Positions 40,139-47,513 of a stretch of 49,273 nucleotides of DNA are shown one piece after another. Numbering within the stretch: position 1 is the first letter of the stretch; each line of letters begins with the position of its first letter. Origin of the DNA: Verrucomicrobiia bacterium (GTDB taxonomy: Bacteria > Verrucomicrobiota > Verrucomicrobiia > Limisphaerales > UBA11358); assembly GCA_025451535.1 (NCBI GenBank), contig JANWKE010000173.1:1-49273 (forward strand), read 5' to 3'. The notes under the pieces were generated by a model. That model was given only the letters and a program-made list of their open reading frames with translations, was not told the origin of the DNA and did no database searches. The position numbers and the translations under genes were made by a program.

Positions 40139-42133
40139 ATGGACGACGGTGTGCAGACTCAGATCGAACGTCAGCGGATGGATGCGGACATCGTCTGTGT
40201 TGGGTTTGGGCCGGCGACGGCAGGCTTCCTGGCCACGTTGTCCAAACAACTGGTTAATGCCGACGGTACTCCTGCTATCGAAAGCGCCGTGATGCCCGGG
40301 TTGCCGCCGCAGGTGCTCTGTTACGAACGCTCGGATGACATCGGCTTTGGCGTTTCGGGCGTGGTCACGAAGGCGCGGGCGTTGCGCGCCACGTTTCCCG
40401 ACCTTGACCAGGCACAGATTCCCATGGCGACACCGGTCGGTGAGGAAAAAGTGCTTTACCTGCTCGACCCGCATGGTGCCAGCCGGCGTTCGGCGGCGTT
40501 GCGTCTTGCCGATGCGTTCATTCGCGCTTTCCAATGGATGCTGCCGTTTGAGCAACACGGGCTGAAATTACCGTGGACGCCGCCGTTTCTCCACAAGCAC
40601 GGTGGCATGGTGCTTTCCCTGGGCCAGTTCATGCAATGGGCCGGCGCCCAGGTGCAAGCCACGGGCACGGTCCAAATCTGGCCGGGCACGCCGGTCGCAA
40701 AAATATTGATTGAGGATGCCAATCCGAATATGGCGCAGGCGTCCTCGCCTGCGAGTTCAGCCGGCGTCTCGCCGGGTGTTTCCATTGGCAGTGGGGCGCT
40801 GCCCCAACCCGCAGCCGGGACGGACTGCGCTACTCTGACGAGCCGCTCAAAAGTCGTCGGCGTCCGCTTGCTCGACCAGGGTGTGGACAAAAAAGGAAAT
40901 CCCTTGGAAGGCTTCACACCCGGCATGGACATCCGCGCGGCGCTCACAGTTGTTGGCGATGGGCCAATTGGTCCCATCGGTCAGCAACTCGAAGCTCATT
41001 TCGATATGCCGCACGATCACCATAAACGTGATTGGGCGGTGGGCATGAAATTTGTGGTAGATTTGCCGGAAAACACGGCGCTCAAACCCGGTACCGTGCT
41101 GCATACATTCGGTTATCCCGAACCCGAGATTTTCGGCTTTCTCTACGTTCACCCGGAGCGTGTCGCGTCGCTCGGCATTTTTGTACCGTCGTGGTTCGAC
41201 AGCCCGGTGCGCACCGCTTACCGTTATCTTCAACATTGGATGCTGCATCCTTACCTCTGGCGTTACCTGCAAGGCGGTAAACTTCGATCATGGGGCGCGA
41301 AAACACTCGGTGAATCCGGCCGGCGCGGCGAACCGCATCTCGTCGGTGACGGTTATGCGCGCATCGGTGAAGGGAGCGGCAGTACCAACGTCCTTACTGG
41401 TTCGGGTGTGGACGAAGCCTGGGCCACGGGTACGCAGCTCGCCGAGGCCGTGCTCGAATTGCTGAAGGTGAAAAAATCGTTCACAAAGGAGAACCTCGAA
41501 GCAACTTATGTAAAGCGTCGTCGTGCAAGCTGGGTGGAGCGGGAGGCGCGGGTGGCTGAAAAATCCCGCGACGGCTTTCAGCAAGGCGTCGTGCGCGGCT
41601 TGATGGGTATGGCACTCGCGGGTTTGACAAAGGGAAAACTTACGCTGGGCGGCGAACCGGTTCAACCGTGGAAAAGAATTCCGTCCCCCGAGGAATATTA
41701 TCGCGGAAAAATCCCCGTCGCGGAAATCCAGAAGTTGCGCAAGGAATGTACCATCAAAGGCGTCTCCTTGCACGGCGTGCTGATGGATCGTCTCGGCTGG
41801 CCGGCCATTCCGTTTGACGGGCAACTGCTCGTATCGCATCAGGACGCGCTGCTCATGGGTGGCAAGGTGCAGGCGCCGCCGGGTTACGCCGATCACGTCG
41901 TGTTTCTCTACCCGGAGCTCTGCCAGAAGTGCGGCACGAAAATCTGCATCGAAGCCTGCAGCGGCCAGGCCATTGCGCCGGGCGAGAACGGCGTGCCGAA
42001 TTTTGATCGCGAGAAATGTGTCCACTGCGGCGCCTGCCTGTGGAATTGCTCGCAGCCGCTGCCATACGACTCCGAACGCGGCAATATCGCCTTCCGCGCC
42101 GGAACCGGTGGCCTGCACTCGGCGGAGAACTGA
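40139..42133 (+). CDS. ETF:quinone oxidoreductase-like flavoprotein with two Fe-S cysteine sets
   Basis: ETF-QO takes electrons from reduced ETF and gives them to membrane quinone. From ATG 40139 the product has 664 residues. It has an FAD dinucleotide motif IVCVGFGPATAGF (residues 18-30) and GDGPIGPIGQQLEAHF, the FAD C-terminal motif GDGYARIGEGSGSTNVLTGSG, and near the end CQKCGTKICIEACSGQAI and CVHCGACLWNCSQPLP. These are two four-cysteine sets, where the classic enzyme has one 4Fe-4S cluster. A low-complexity insertion at about residues 199-235 corresponds to three DNA hairpins of repeat type. An alternative start is ATG 40178. It lies two bases after the ACAD gene. Confidence 0.85.
   Translation: MDDGVQTQIERQRMDADIVCVGFGPATAGFLATLSKQLVNADGTPAIESAVMPGLPPQVLCYERSDDIGFGVSGVVTKARALRATFPDLDQAQIPMATPVGEEKVLYLLDPHGASRRSAALRLADAFIRAFQWMLPFEQHGLKLPWTPPFLHKHGGMVLSLGQFMQWAGAQVQATGTVQIWPGTPVAKILIEDANPNMAQASSPASSAGVSPGVSIGSGALPQPAAGTDCATLTSRSKVVGVRLLDQGVDKKGNPLEGFTPGMDIRAALTVVGDGPIGPIGQQLEAHFDMPHDHHKRDWAVGMKFVVDLPENTALKPGTVLHTFGYPEPEIFGFLYVHPERVASLGIFVPSWFDSPVRTAYRYLQHWMLHPYLWRYLQGGKLRSWGAKTLGESGRRGEPHLVGDGYARIGEGSGSTNVLTGSGVDEAWATGTQLAEAVLELLKVKKSFTKENLEATYVKRRRASWVEREARVAEKSRDGFQQGVVRGLMGMALAGLTKGKLTLGGEPVQPWKRIPSPEEYYRGKIPVAEIQKLRKECTIKGVSLHGVLMDRLGWPAIPFDGQLLVSHQDALLMGGKVQAPPGYADHVVFLYPELCQKCGTKICIEACSGQAIAPGENGVPNFDREKCVHCGACLWNCSQPLPYDSERGNIAFRAGTGGLHSAEN
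40734..40805 (+). repeat. REP-like hairpin cluster inserted in frame
   Basis: Three perfect hairpins follow each other: CGCAGGCG/CGCCTGCG (40734-40753), CCGGCG/CGCCGG (40761-40775) and GGGGC/GCCCC (40793-40805). They lie inside the ETF-QO-like gene and keep its frame, encoding an Ala/Ser/Pro/Gly-rich stretch. This looks like an intergenic-type palindromic repeat that landed in a tolerant loop. Confidence 0.7.
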
Positions 42134-42142
42134 TTAAAACTT

Positions 42143-42952
42143 ATGAACACCGTCTATCAAATTGTCGTCTGCGCCGGCATCGTGCCGGACCCGTTGCAGA
42201 CGCTGGAACCCGTCGCGTCGCCAAGCGGGCCGGCGTTGAAAAATGAAATGATGCTGCCCGCCGTCCTCGACCCGTGGGCGAGCCACTCGCTTTACGAGGC
42301 GGCGAATCTGGCAAAGCATCTACCCGGCAGCAAAGTCTGGCTCGTCAGCCTCGGACCCAAGGCCAAGCTCCAGCAGGTCATGATGACGGTCGCGCAAAAG
42401 GTGCCGTTTGAACTTGTGGCGCTCGATGGTCCGGGGGGTGGATTTACCGAGGCGGCTGAAGTGGCGGCCATGCTGGCTGAAGCCATTCAAGCCATACCCG
42501 GGCTCGATAAATCGAAGTTGCTGGTCTTTGGCGGTTGGGAATCGGCCTCGCGCGGCGCCGGCGCCACCATGCAAATGGTCGGTGAACGGCTGGGCATCAT
42601 GGACCAATTTCAAGGCGTGGATGAGTTGAAAATCGCCGCCGATGGTTCATTGGAAATTCTGGAGCGCATTGAAGGGGGTAAACATCAAATTTCAAAATGT
42701 GCCGGGTTGCCGGCATTGCTCGGCTGGGCGACGGGTAATTTGCCGGAGCCGAAGAACAATCCGCAGATCGGCATGGTCAACATGCGCACAGTGATGCCGG
42801 CGCTGCAAAAGGCCAAACCGGTAAAGTTCGCCGGGGACGGTTTAAGCTTTGTCAACGTGGCGCTGCCGAAACAATTGCGGGAAACCAGGATTGTGAAAGA
42901 CAAATCGCCGGACGATGTCGCAAAGGAAATCATCGAGTGGATTAAAAAGTGA
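42143..42952 (+). CDS. etfB: Electron transfer flavoprotein beta subunit, divergent
   Basis: EtfB binds AMP or FAD and forms the ETF dimer with EtfA. The 269-residue product starts MNTVYQIVVCAGIVPDPLQT and keeps the family patterns LDPWASHSLYEAANLAK, VWLVSLGPKAKLQQ, LLVFGGWESASRGAGATMQMVGERLG and LPALLGWATGNLPEPK. Compared with standard EtfB several glycine-rich loops are changed, so the family assignment also uses its place between ETF-QO and EtfA. Length is normal. It follows ETF-QO after nine bases. Confidence 0.85.
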   Translation: MNTVYQIVVCAGIVPDPLQTLEPVASPSGPALKNEMMLPAVLDPWASHSLYEAANLAKHLPGSKVWLVSLGPKAKLQQVMMTVAQKVPFELVALDGPGGGFTEAAEVAAMLAEAIQAIPGLDKSKLLVFGGWESASRGAGATMQMVGERLGIMDQFQGVDELKIAADGSLEILERIEGGKHQISKCAGLPALLGWATGNLPEPKNNPQIGMVNMRTVMPALQKAKPVKFAGDGLSFVNVALPKQLRETRIVKDKSPDDVAKEIIEWIKK

Positions 42953-42982
42953 GACACGAATTGCACAAATTTACTGAAGCAT

Positions 42983-44020
42983 ATGGAAACAATTCTTCTG
43001 TTAGCGCATACCGAAACTGATGGTTCACTGGCACAATCGGCCCGCGAGGCACTGCATGTCGCGGCCACCTTGCACAAATCAGTCGCGGTTTCACAGCTTG
43101 TCGTCGGTTTGATCGGCGAGAATGTTCAATCGGCGGCTGATGCCATTGCCGCTTGTCCAGCCACAAAGTATTTCGGTGTCATCGGCAAGGATTTCAGTCA
43201 GTCGCGGTATGCCACCGACACGGCGGCCGCCGAGGCCATTTGCAGGACCAGTGGCGCCACCGTCGTTGTTGCTCCGGCCACTTCGCGGTGGAACCGTGTT
43301 CTGGCGGGTGTGGCGCAGCGGCTCGGCGGGCACGTAGACACGCATATTAACGGCGTATCGGCAAACGATGGCAAGATCGCGGTCAACCGCTGGTATTACC
43401 GCCAGCGCATGGAGGCCGTTTTGAACCGGAAGCAACGACCGTGGTTCATGCTCATTGATCCCGGCAGCCAGCCGGCGTGCCAGTCCCGAAGCGGAACGGC
43501 CTCGATCAAAAACGTTGTCGTCGAGCTTTCAGACGCCTGCAAACGTACGACGGTCATCGGCGTCCGGGAACCTGCGGCCGATGCGCAAACCATCCGGCCG
43601 GATGCGCAGTTGTTGTTCGTCACCGGAGCCGGCTGGACGAAGAAGCAGGCCGACGGCCAGCCGCACGTGCCGGAGGCGGAGAAATTGATCCGCGGGTTTC
43701 TCCAACTCAGTCGCGCCTCGCTCGGCAGCAGTAAATCGTTGGTGGACCAGAGCGGGGAAGGGCAGGCGATACTGTCGTTTTTGTCGCACCTGAACCAGAT
43801 CGGCCAGACCGGCGCGACCCCGCGGCATCCCAAGGGACTTTCCACTTGCTGCCATGGCGAAGAGCCGCACACCGTCGGCTGGCGTTTCGTCGCCGAACGC
43901 CGCGCCATCAATCTTGATCCGAACTGCGGCTGGGCGCGCGGCAAGGCCGACGTTCTTTACGTGGCCGACGCCTTCAAAGTGATGACCAAAGTCAACGAAT
44001 TGCTGGCGGCGAAGACATAG
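42983..44020 (+). CDS. etfA: Electron transfer flavoprotein alpha subunit, divergent
   Basis: EtfA binds the electron-carrying FAD. The 345-residue product has the N-terminal ETF fold (LLLAHTETDGSLAQSAREAL, TSGATVVVAPATSRWNRVLAGVAQRLGG) and a C-terminal half in which LNQIGQTGATPRHPKGLSTC matches the usual GQTGK...P FAD loop. RRAINLDPNCGWARGKADVLYVAD matches the INKDP...AD segment of ordinary EtfA. Other FAD-contacting residues differ, for example STCCHGEEPHTVGWRFV in place of the GISGA loop. I infer a distinct ETF subclass with altered flavin or partner binding. A hairpin terminator follows. Confidence 0.82.
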   Translation: METILLLAHTETDGSLAQSAREALHVAATLHKSVAVSQLVVGLIGENVQSAADAIAACPATKYFGVIGKDFSQSRYATDTAAAEAICRTSGATVVVAPATSRWNRVLAGVAQRLGGHVDTHINGVSANDGKIAVNRWYYRQRMEAVLNRKQRPWFMLIDPGSQPACQSRSGTASIKNVVVELSDACKRTTVIGVREPAADAQTIRPDAQLLFVTGAGWTKKQADGQPHVPEAEKLIRGFLQLSRASLGSSKSLVDQSGEGQAILSFLSHLNQIGQTGATPRHPKGLSTCCHGEEPHTVGWRFVAERRAINLDPNCGWARGKADVLYVADAFKVMTKVNELLAAKT

Positions 44021-44021
44021 C

Positions 44022-44049
44022 CGCCGATGTCAATCGGCGCATATTTCTT
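44022..44049 (+). terminator. Terminator candidate of the ACAD-ETF operon
   Basis: CGCCGAT (44022-44028) pairs perfectly with ATCGGCG (44033-44039) over a GTCA loop, directly after the etfA stop. The following CATATTTCTT is only partly T-rich, so strength is uncertain. Confidence 0.55.
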
Positions 44050-44075
44050 GGCAGGCAAGGACTGCTAATCGAGTT

Positions 44076-44687
44076 TTACTTCACGTTAATCGGCTGGATC
44101 GCGTTCGTTGCACCGTCTGGTTCGGCCCTCACTGTCTGAGGTTGGTCGTCCACTTTCAAGCTCCCGTCTGGATTGAATGTCCATTGGTCGGAGTACGCCA
44201 CTTCCCAGAGATAGCCATCGGGATCGGAGAAATATCCGCTGTAGCCTCCCCATGACGCTTCTTTGGCAGGCTTCACGATTTTACCTCCTGCTGCCAGCGC
44301 CTGTTTCAGGACTTCGTCCACCAGCCCTCGTTTTCGGACGCAGTGGCCAAACGTAATTCCGGTAAACCGGCGGCCAGCGTCAGCCGGACGCTGTGCCTGG
44401 ATACCGACGTCCTCTGCGAGTTTCGTGTACGGATACAGGAACATTCGGGTCCCCGTCGTGGCGAACAGGACAATCCCGCCGTCCGGCGTCATCTTTGTCG
44501 GGAAACCCAGTCCGTCCTTGTAGAACTTGAACGACCGATTCAGGTCGGCGACACCCAGGGTGACCACGCTGATCCGGGGTTCCATGGGGGACGGGCTGCT
44601 GGACGGACCAGCGGTTGCGGTCGAGACGACGCATAACAGGAAAGCAACTGCCGGACAGCATAATTGGCAGAGGGATTTAGATTTCAT
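44076..44687 (-). CDS. Secreted VOC (glyoxalase-like) protein in an integron cassette
   Basis: VOC proteins include glyoxalases, dioxygenases and antibiotic-binding proteins. The 203-residue product has a signal peptide (VAFLLCVVSTATA), then ISVVTLGVADLNRSFKFYKDGLGFPT and FATTGTRMFLYPYTKLAEDVG. GYSGYFSDPDGYLWEVAYSDQWTF is the typical VOC end with DPDG and Glu. The gene starts ten bases after a complete attC site, as expected for a gene cassette, and ends in a half attC. Function is unknown; ribosome site is weak. Confidence 0.85.
   Translation of the reverse strand: MKSKSLCQLCCPAVAFLLCVVSTATAGPSSSPSPMEPRISVVTLGVADLNRSFKFYKDGLGFPTKMTPDGGIVLFATTGTRMFLYPYTKLAEDVGIQAQRPADAGRRFTGITFGHCVRKRGLVDEVLKQALAAGGKIVKPAKEASWGGYSGYFSDPDGYLWEVAYSDQWTFNPDGSLKVDDQPQTVRAEPDGATNAIQPINVK
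44091..44126 (-). other. Half attC site at the end of the VOC gene
   Basis: On the minus strand the segment begins GCCGAAC (44126-44120) and matches the first arm of the complete attC nearby at 30 of 36 positions, ending CAGCCG. The second arm with GTTCGGC is missing. The end of the VOC reading frame lies in it. This is a truncated integron recombination site. Confidence 0.7.
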
Positions 44688-44696
44688 AGTTCTTTT

Positions 44697-44798
44697 GCCG
44701 AACGCAAAGGTCAGCTACGGGAGCCAGCCGCCGATGACGCTCGTTTTGTCTCGTGAGCTGAACGGCTGACTCCCATTCGCTGCACCGTCTCGTTCGGC
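44697..44798 (-). other. Complete integron attC recombination site
   Basis: On the minus strand GCCGAAC (44798-44792) opens and GTTCGGC (44703-44697) closes a 102-base imperfect palindrome. The arms pair well (GTGCAG with GTCAGCT type, GGGAG/CTCCC, CAGCCG/CGGCTG) with unpaired single bases, as in attC sites that recombine as folded single strands. It separates two genes in the same direction. No integrase gene is present in the window. Confidence 0.82.
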
Positions 44799-45115
44799 TT
44801 CTTCTTTCTGATCATCGTCTCGGAATCAGTGTATGTGTGTGTGAATTCAATCTTGTCATTGGCTGTAAGCTGAATCAGGCACCTCATGAATCTCCCAGTC
44901 GAGTTCCAGTGGCCAGCAAATGATAATATCCCCTTCTTTTTGTCCCACTTCTCTTCATAGATGTCTGCCTTTTCATTGTCGTAGGTATCAATGGCGGTGA
45001 CGCAGTATGTGCCCTTCCTCCTCCGGATTGTGTACTCGCTGTTGGTGCTCCATTCATCGACTCCTTTCCATGTGCCGACGAGCAAGTCACCGGAGGTTTC
45101 ACGCTTGGATTTCAT
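44711..45115 (-). CDS. Hypothetical protein of an integron cassette
   Basis: From ATG 45115 the product has 134 residues. The first 105 form a small beta-rich domain, DLLVGTWKGVDEWSTNSEYT, with KKGILSFAGHWNSTGRFMRC and IEFTHTYTDSETMI, recalling lipocalin-like or calycin folds. The last 27 residues (from NETVQRMG on) are translated attC sequence and probably have no function. An ATG at 45133 is possible, but the later start stands eight bases after a GTTCGGC motif, as in the next cassette. No known family. Confidence 0.7.
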   Translation of the reverse strand: MKSKRETSGDLLVGTWKGVDEWSTNSEYTIRRRKGTYCVTAIDTYDNEKADIYEEKWDKKKGILSFAGHWNSTGRFMRCLIQLTANDKIEFTHTYTDSETMIRKKKPNETVQRMGVSRSAHETKRASSAAGSRS

Positions 45116-45121
45116 GATTTC

Positions 45122-45194
45122 GCCGAACAGCATTATTAGGACAAACTGACTTTGTCATTTAATGACTTTTGCCGGGAAAAGGCAAAGGCCGAAC
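45122..45194 (-). other. Two isolated attC-like GTTCGGC cores
   Basis: On the minus strand GTTCGGC occurs at 45194-45188 and 45128-45122, upstream of the cassette gene. Neither has a proper partner arm. They may be remains of attC sites lost by recombination, which would mark the left border of the cassette insertion. Confidence 0.4.
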
Positions 45195-45357
45195 GCTTTG
45201 TCTTTTTCCTTCTTTTCTGACTAGGGAGTCATGATGCTCCCATGACACAACCAGTCAACTTCTTTTGGTTTAACTGCGGCTGGGAGCAAGGCAAGACCGC
45301 TGGCCGATTCTTCACGATCTGAAGATATTGGAGACTCGTCACCTCGTCTCCTGCAAA

Positions 45358-46482
45358 TCAAGTTGAGGTCAGTTCGCGTTCGGTTTTCAGCCGCAACTGG
45401 CCGCACGCGGCGTCAATGTCACCGCCTTTTTCGCGGCGAAGCGTGGCGGGGACCTTTTGCTTTTTCAAAACGGCCAGGAACGATTCACAAACCTTTTCTT
45501 CCGGACGTTCCCACGACAGGCCTTCGACCTTGTTGTAGGGAATCAGATTGACCTTGGCGAAGAGCCTTTTGGCAAGTGCAGCCAATGGTCTGGCTTGTTC
45601 AACGGAATCATTGATGCCGGCGATTAAAATGTACTCAAACGTGAGCATCCGACCCTTTTGGCCCTGGTAATCCTCACAGGCGACAACCAGTTCCTTAAGC
45701 GGGTACCTGCGGTTTACGGGCATAATTTTGTTGCGCACTTCGTCGGTCGCACCGTGCAAGGAAATGGCGAGGCGAAATTGTTCCGGTTCGCCGCCCAGCC
45801 TGCGAATCTGCGGCGCGAGGCCGCTGGTGGAAATGGTGATTTTACGCGCCCCGATGCCGCCGCCCCATGGGGCATTCAGAATCCGCAACGCTTTCAGGAG
45901 ATTTTCGTAATTCGCCAGCGGCTCGCCCATGCCCATCACAACAACATTGTCCACGGCACGTGACACGTGACGCGTGACATGTGACAAGACCGGCTTTCCT
46001 GTCACGTGCCACTTGTCACTTGTCACTTCCCTTTCCACCGCCAGGACCTGCTCAACAATTTCGTCCGGCGTCAGGTTGCGTTTCCAGCCATCAAGGCCGC
46101 TGGCGCAGAATTTGCAGCCGTAAGCGCAGCCGACCTGCGTGGAGATACACAGCGTGTGCCGGTCGCTGGCGTCGCCGTAAAGTGCCGGGTTGGCCGGAAT
46201 CAAAACGCTTTCAATCAAAGCGTGGTCACGCAGCCGCCACAGGAATTTTTGAGTGGTATCGTGGGCACCCTGTTTGCGGACAAGTTCCAGGGTCTGAAGT
46301 AAAAAGGCATCAGCCAATTTTGCACGCAATGCCTTGGGCAGATTGGTCATGGCGTCCCAACTGGTGACGCGGCGGGAATAAAGCCACGTGAGCAACTGGG
46401 TGACGCGATAAACCGATTCATTCCAGCCTTTAAACTGCGTCTCCAGTTCGTCGCGCGACAGGGATTTAATGTCAGTGGGCAC
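45358..46482 (-). CDS. rlmN: Dual-specificity RNA methyltransferase RlmN
   Basis: RlmN methylates C2 of A2503 in 23S rRNA and A37 of some tRNAs by radical SAM chemistry. The 374-residue product has QVGCAYGCKFCASGLDGWKR with the CxxxCxxC cluster motif, VVMGMGEPLANYENLLKALR, ITISTSGLAPQIRRL, ISLHGATDEVRNKIMPVNR and the methyl-carrying Cys in GGDIDAACGQL. About 23 residues between VEREVTSD and RAVDNVVVMG come from an in-frame heptamer array absent from the family. The gene is otherwise complete. Confidence 0.95.
   Translation of the reverse strand: MPTDIKSLSRDELETQFKGWNESVYRVTQLLTWLYSRRVTSWDAMTNLPKALRAKLADAFLLQTLELVRKQGAHDTTQKFLWRLRDHALIESVLIPANPALYGDASDRHTLCISTQVGCAYGCKFCASGLDGWKRNLTPDEIVEQVLAVEREVTSDKWHVTGKPVLSHVTRHVSRAVDNVVVMGMGEPLANYENLLKALRILNAPWGGGIGARKITISTSGLAPQIRRLGGEPEQFRLAISLHGATDEVRNKIMPVNRRYPLKELVVACEDYQGQKGRMLTFEYILIAGINDSVEQARPLAALAKRLFAKVNLIPYNKVEGLSWERPEEKVCESFLAVLKKQKVPATLRREKGGDIDAACGQLRLKTERELTST
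45960..46027. repeat. Inverted heptamer array inside rlmN
   Basis: Left arm: GTGACAC, GTGACGC, GTGACAT, GTGACAA (45960-45987) in exact 7-base register. Right arm: TGTCACG, TGCCACT, TGTCACT, TGTCACT (46000-46027), the inverted type. The loop has 12 bases. It sits within the rlmN coding sequence, around codons 152-174, and keeps the frame. Confidence 0.88.
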
Positions 46483-46484
46483 GG

Positions 46485-47513
46485 CTAATAAATCAGCAAT
46501 TCCACTTCACGCAATCCTTCATTTCCCAGTTCCCAATGTCCGCGGCGCAGGACGACGAGGTGTCGGCAGGGATTGGCCCTTTGCTCGGCCTCGTTTACGG
46601 AGAGCAACTGGATCCGGGCGGGACTTTTGATTTCCGACGCCGCGCGCGGCATCAGGGCGAACGCCAACCCGTTGTAGTTGAGCGCGATTTCATAGCCGGC
46701 CACGCCCTCTTTTTCGGCAACAGGATTTTTCAGGATGAGCATCGGGTAACGACGCAAATAGGGAAAATTGGTCGCGCGCACGAGCACGCGGCAGAGCTCC
46801 GTCTGGCCGTGGAGGAATTTCGACAGGCTGAAGGTTCCACTGGTATTGTGCTCTTGCAGGAGAATCTGGCGCACGTCCAGGCCGTTCAGATTCTGTCCAT
46901 TCCACTCGCCGTGGTCATTACGCTCGCCGGGCGAGGCTTTCCGAAACCAGAAGGCAAACCGGTCGTTGACCAAAAGGTTCAATTCAAAATGGACATGGGC
47001 GCGCTCTTTCAAAATCGTTTCTGCATTTGAAGTCCGTCCCATCGTGGCGATGACGTCGCCGGCTTTGACGGCGTCGCCGATCTTCAGGCCGGGCCGGACT
47101 GCGCTCAGATGCGCGTAGAGCGAATAGATTTCGATATTTTCGACGACGTGGCGAACGACGAGGTATCGGCCGTAATTTGAGAGCGCCGGTTTGGTGCTGA
47201 AATATACCACGGTGCCGTCGGCGGTGGCCATGACCGGGTCGGTCGGCTCGCCGTGCCGGTCGGTTTGCAGATGGCGAATATCCAGGCCTTCGTGCAAACG
47301 TGTGCCGTTGTTACGCACACAGCCGAAACTTCCGCTCGTCCAGGGCTTGTCAGGCGCCGTAGGCGCGAAAAACTTCAGTTCAGCGCCCGGCTCATACAGA
47401 AAATGATTGGCCGTGGGAAATCGAAACGGTTCCTGGGCACAGGATACTTTTAGAATTGCCGACAGGAGACCGACAGTCAGTAACCCGGTGCGACACACGA
47501 AAGGAAAAGTCAT
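46485..47513 (-). CDS. M23 (LytM-type) peptidase, exported
   Basis: M23 enzymes cut peptidoglycan cross-bridges or act as amidase activators. The 342-residue product has a signal peptide to about residue 25 (LLTVGLLSAILKVSCA). The zinc-peptidase motifs are HEGLDI (His74, Asp78) and HVHFEL (His173, His175), with VMATADGTVVYF, YSLYAHLSAV and GDVIATMGRT between. All ligands are present, so it may be active. A C-terminal domain of about 130 residues is of unknown fold. The start overlaps the stop of the lipoprotein gene by four bases. Confidence 0.9.
   Translation of the reverse strand: MTFPFVCRTGLLTVGLLSAILKVSCAQEPFRFPTANHFLYEPGAELKFFAPTAPDKPWTSGSFGCVRNNGTRLHEGLDIRHLQTDRHGEPTDPVMATADGTVVYFSTKPALSNYGRYLVVRHVVENIEIYSLYAHLSAVRPGLKIGDAVKAGDVIATMGRTSNAETILKERAHVHFELNLLVNDRFAFWFRKASPGERNDHGEWNGQNLNGLDVRQILLQEHNTSGTFSLSKFLHGQTELCRVLVRATNFPYLRRYPMLILKNPVAEKEGVAGYEIALNYNGLAFALMPRAASEIKSPARIQLLSVNEAEQRANPCRHLVVLRRGHWELGNEGLREVELLIY

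Noticed and set aside
44711-44798. NETVQRMG tail as a conserved protein domain
   Set aside because: The DNA forms a proper attC palindrome with both core sites, which explains the recurring peptide better than protein function.
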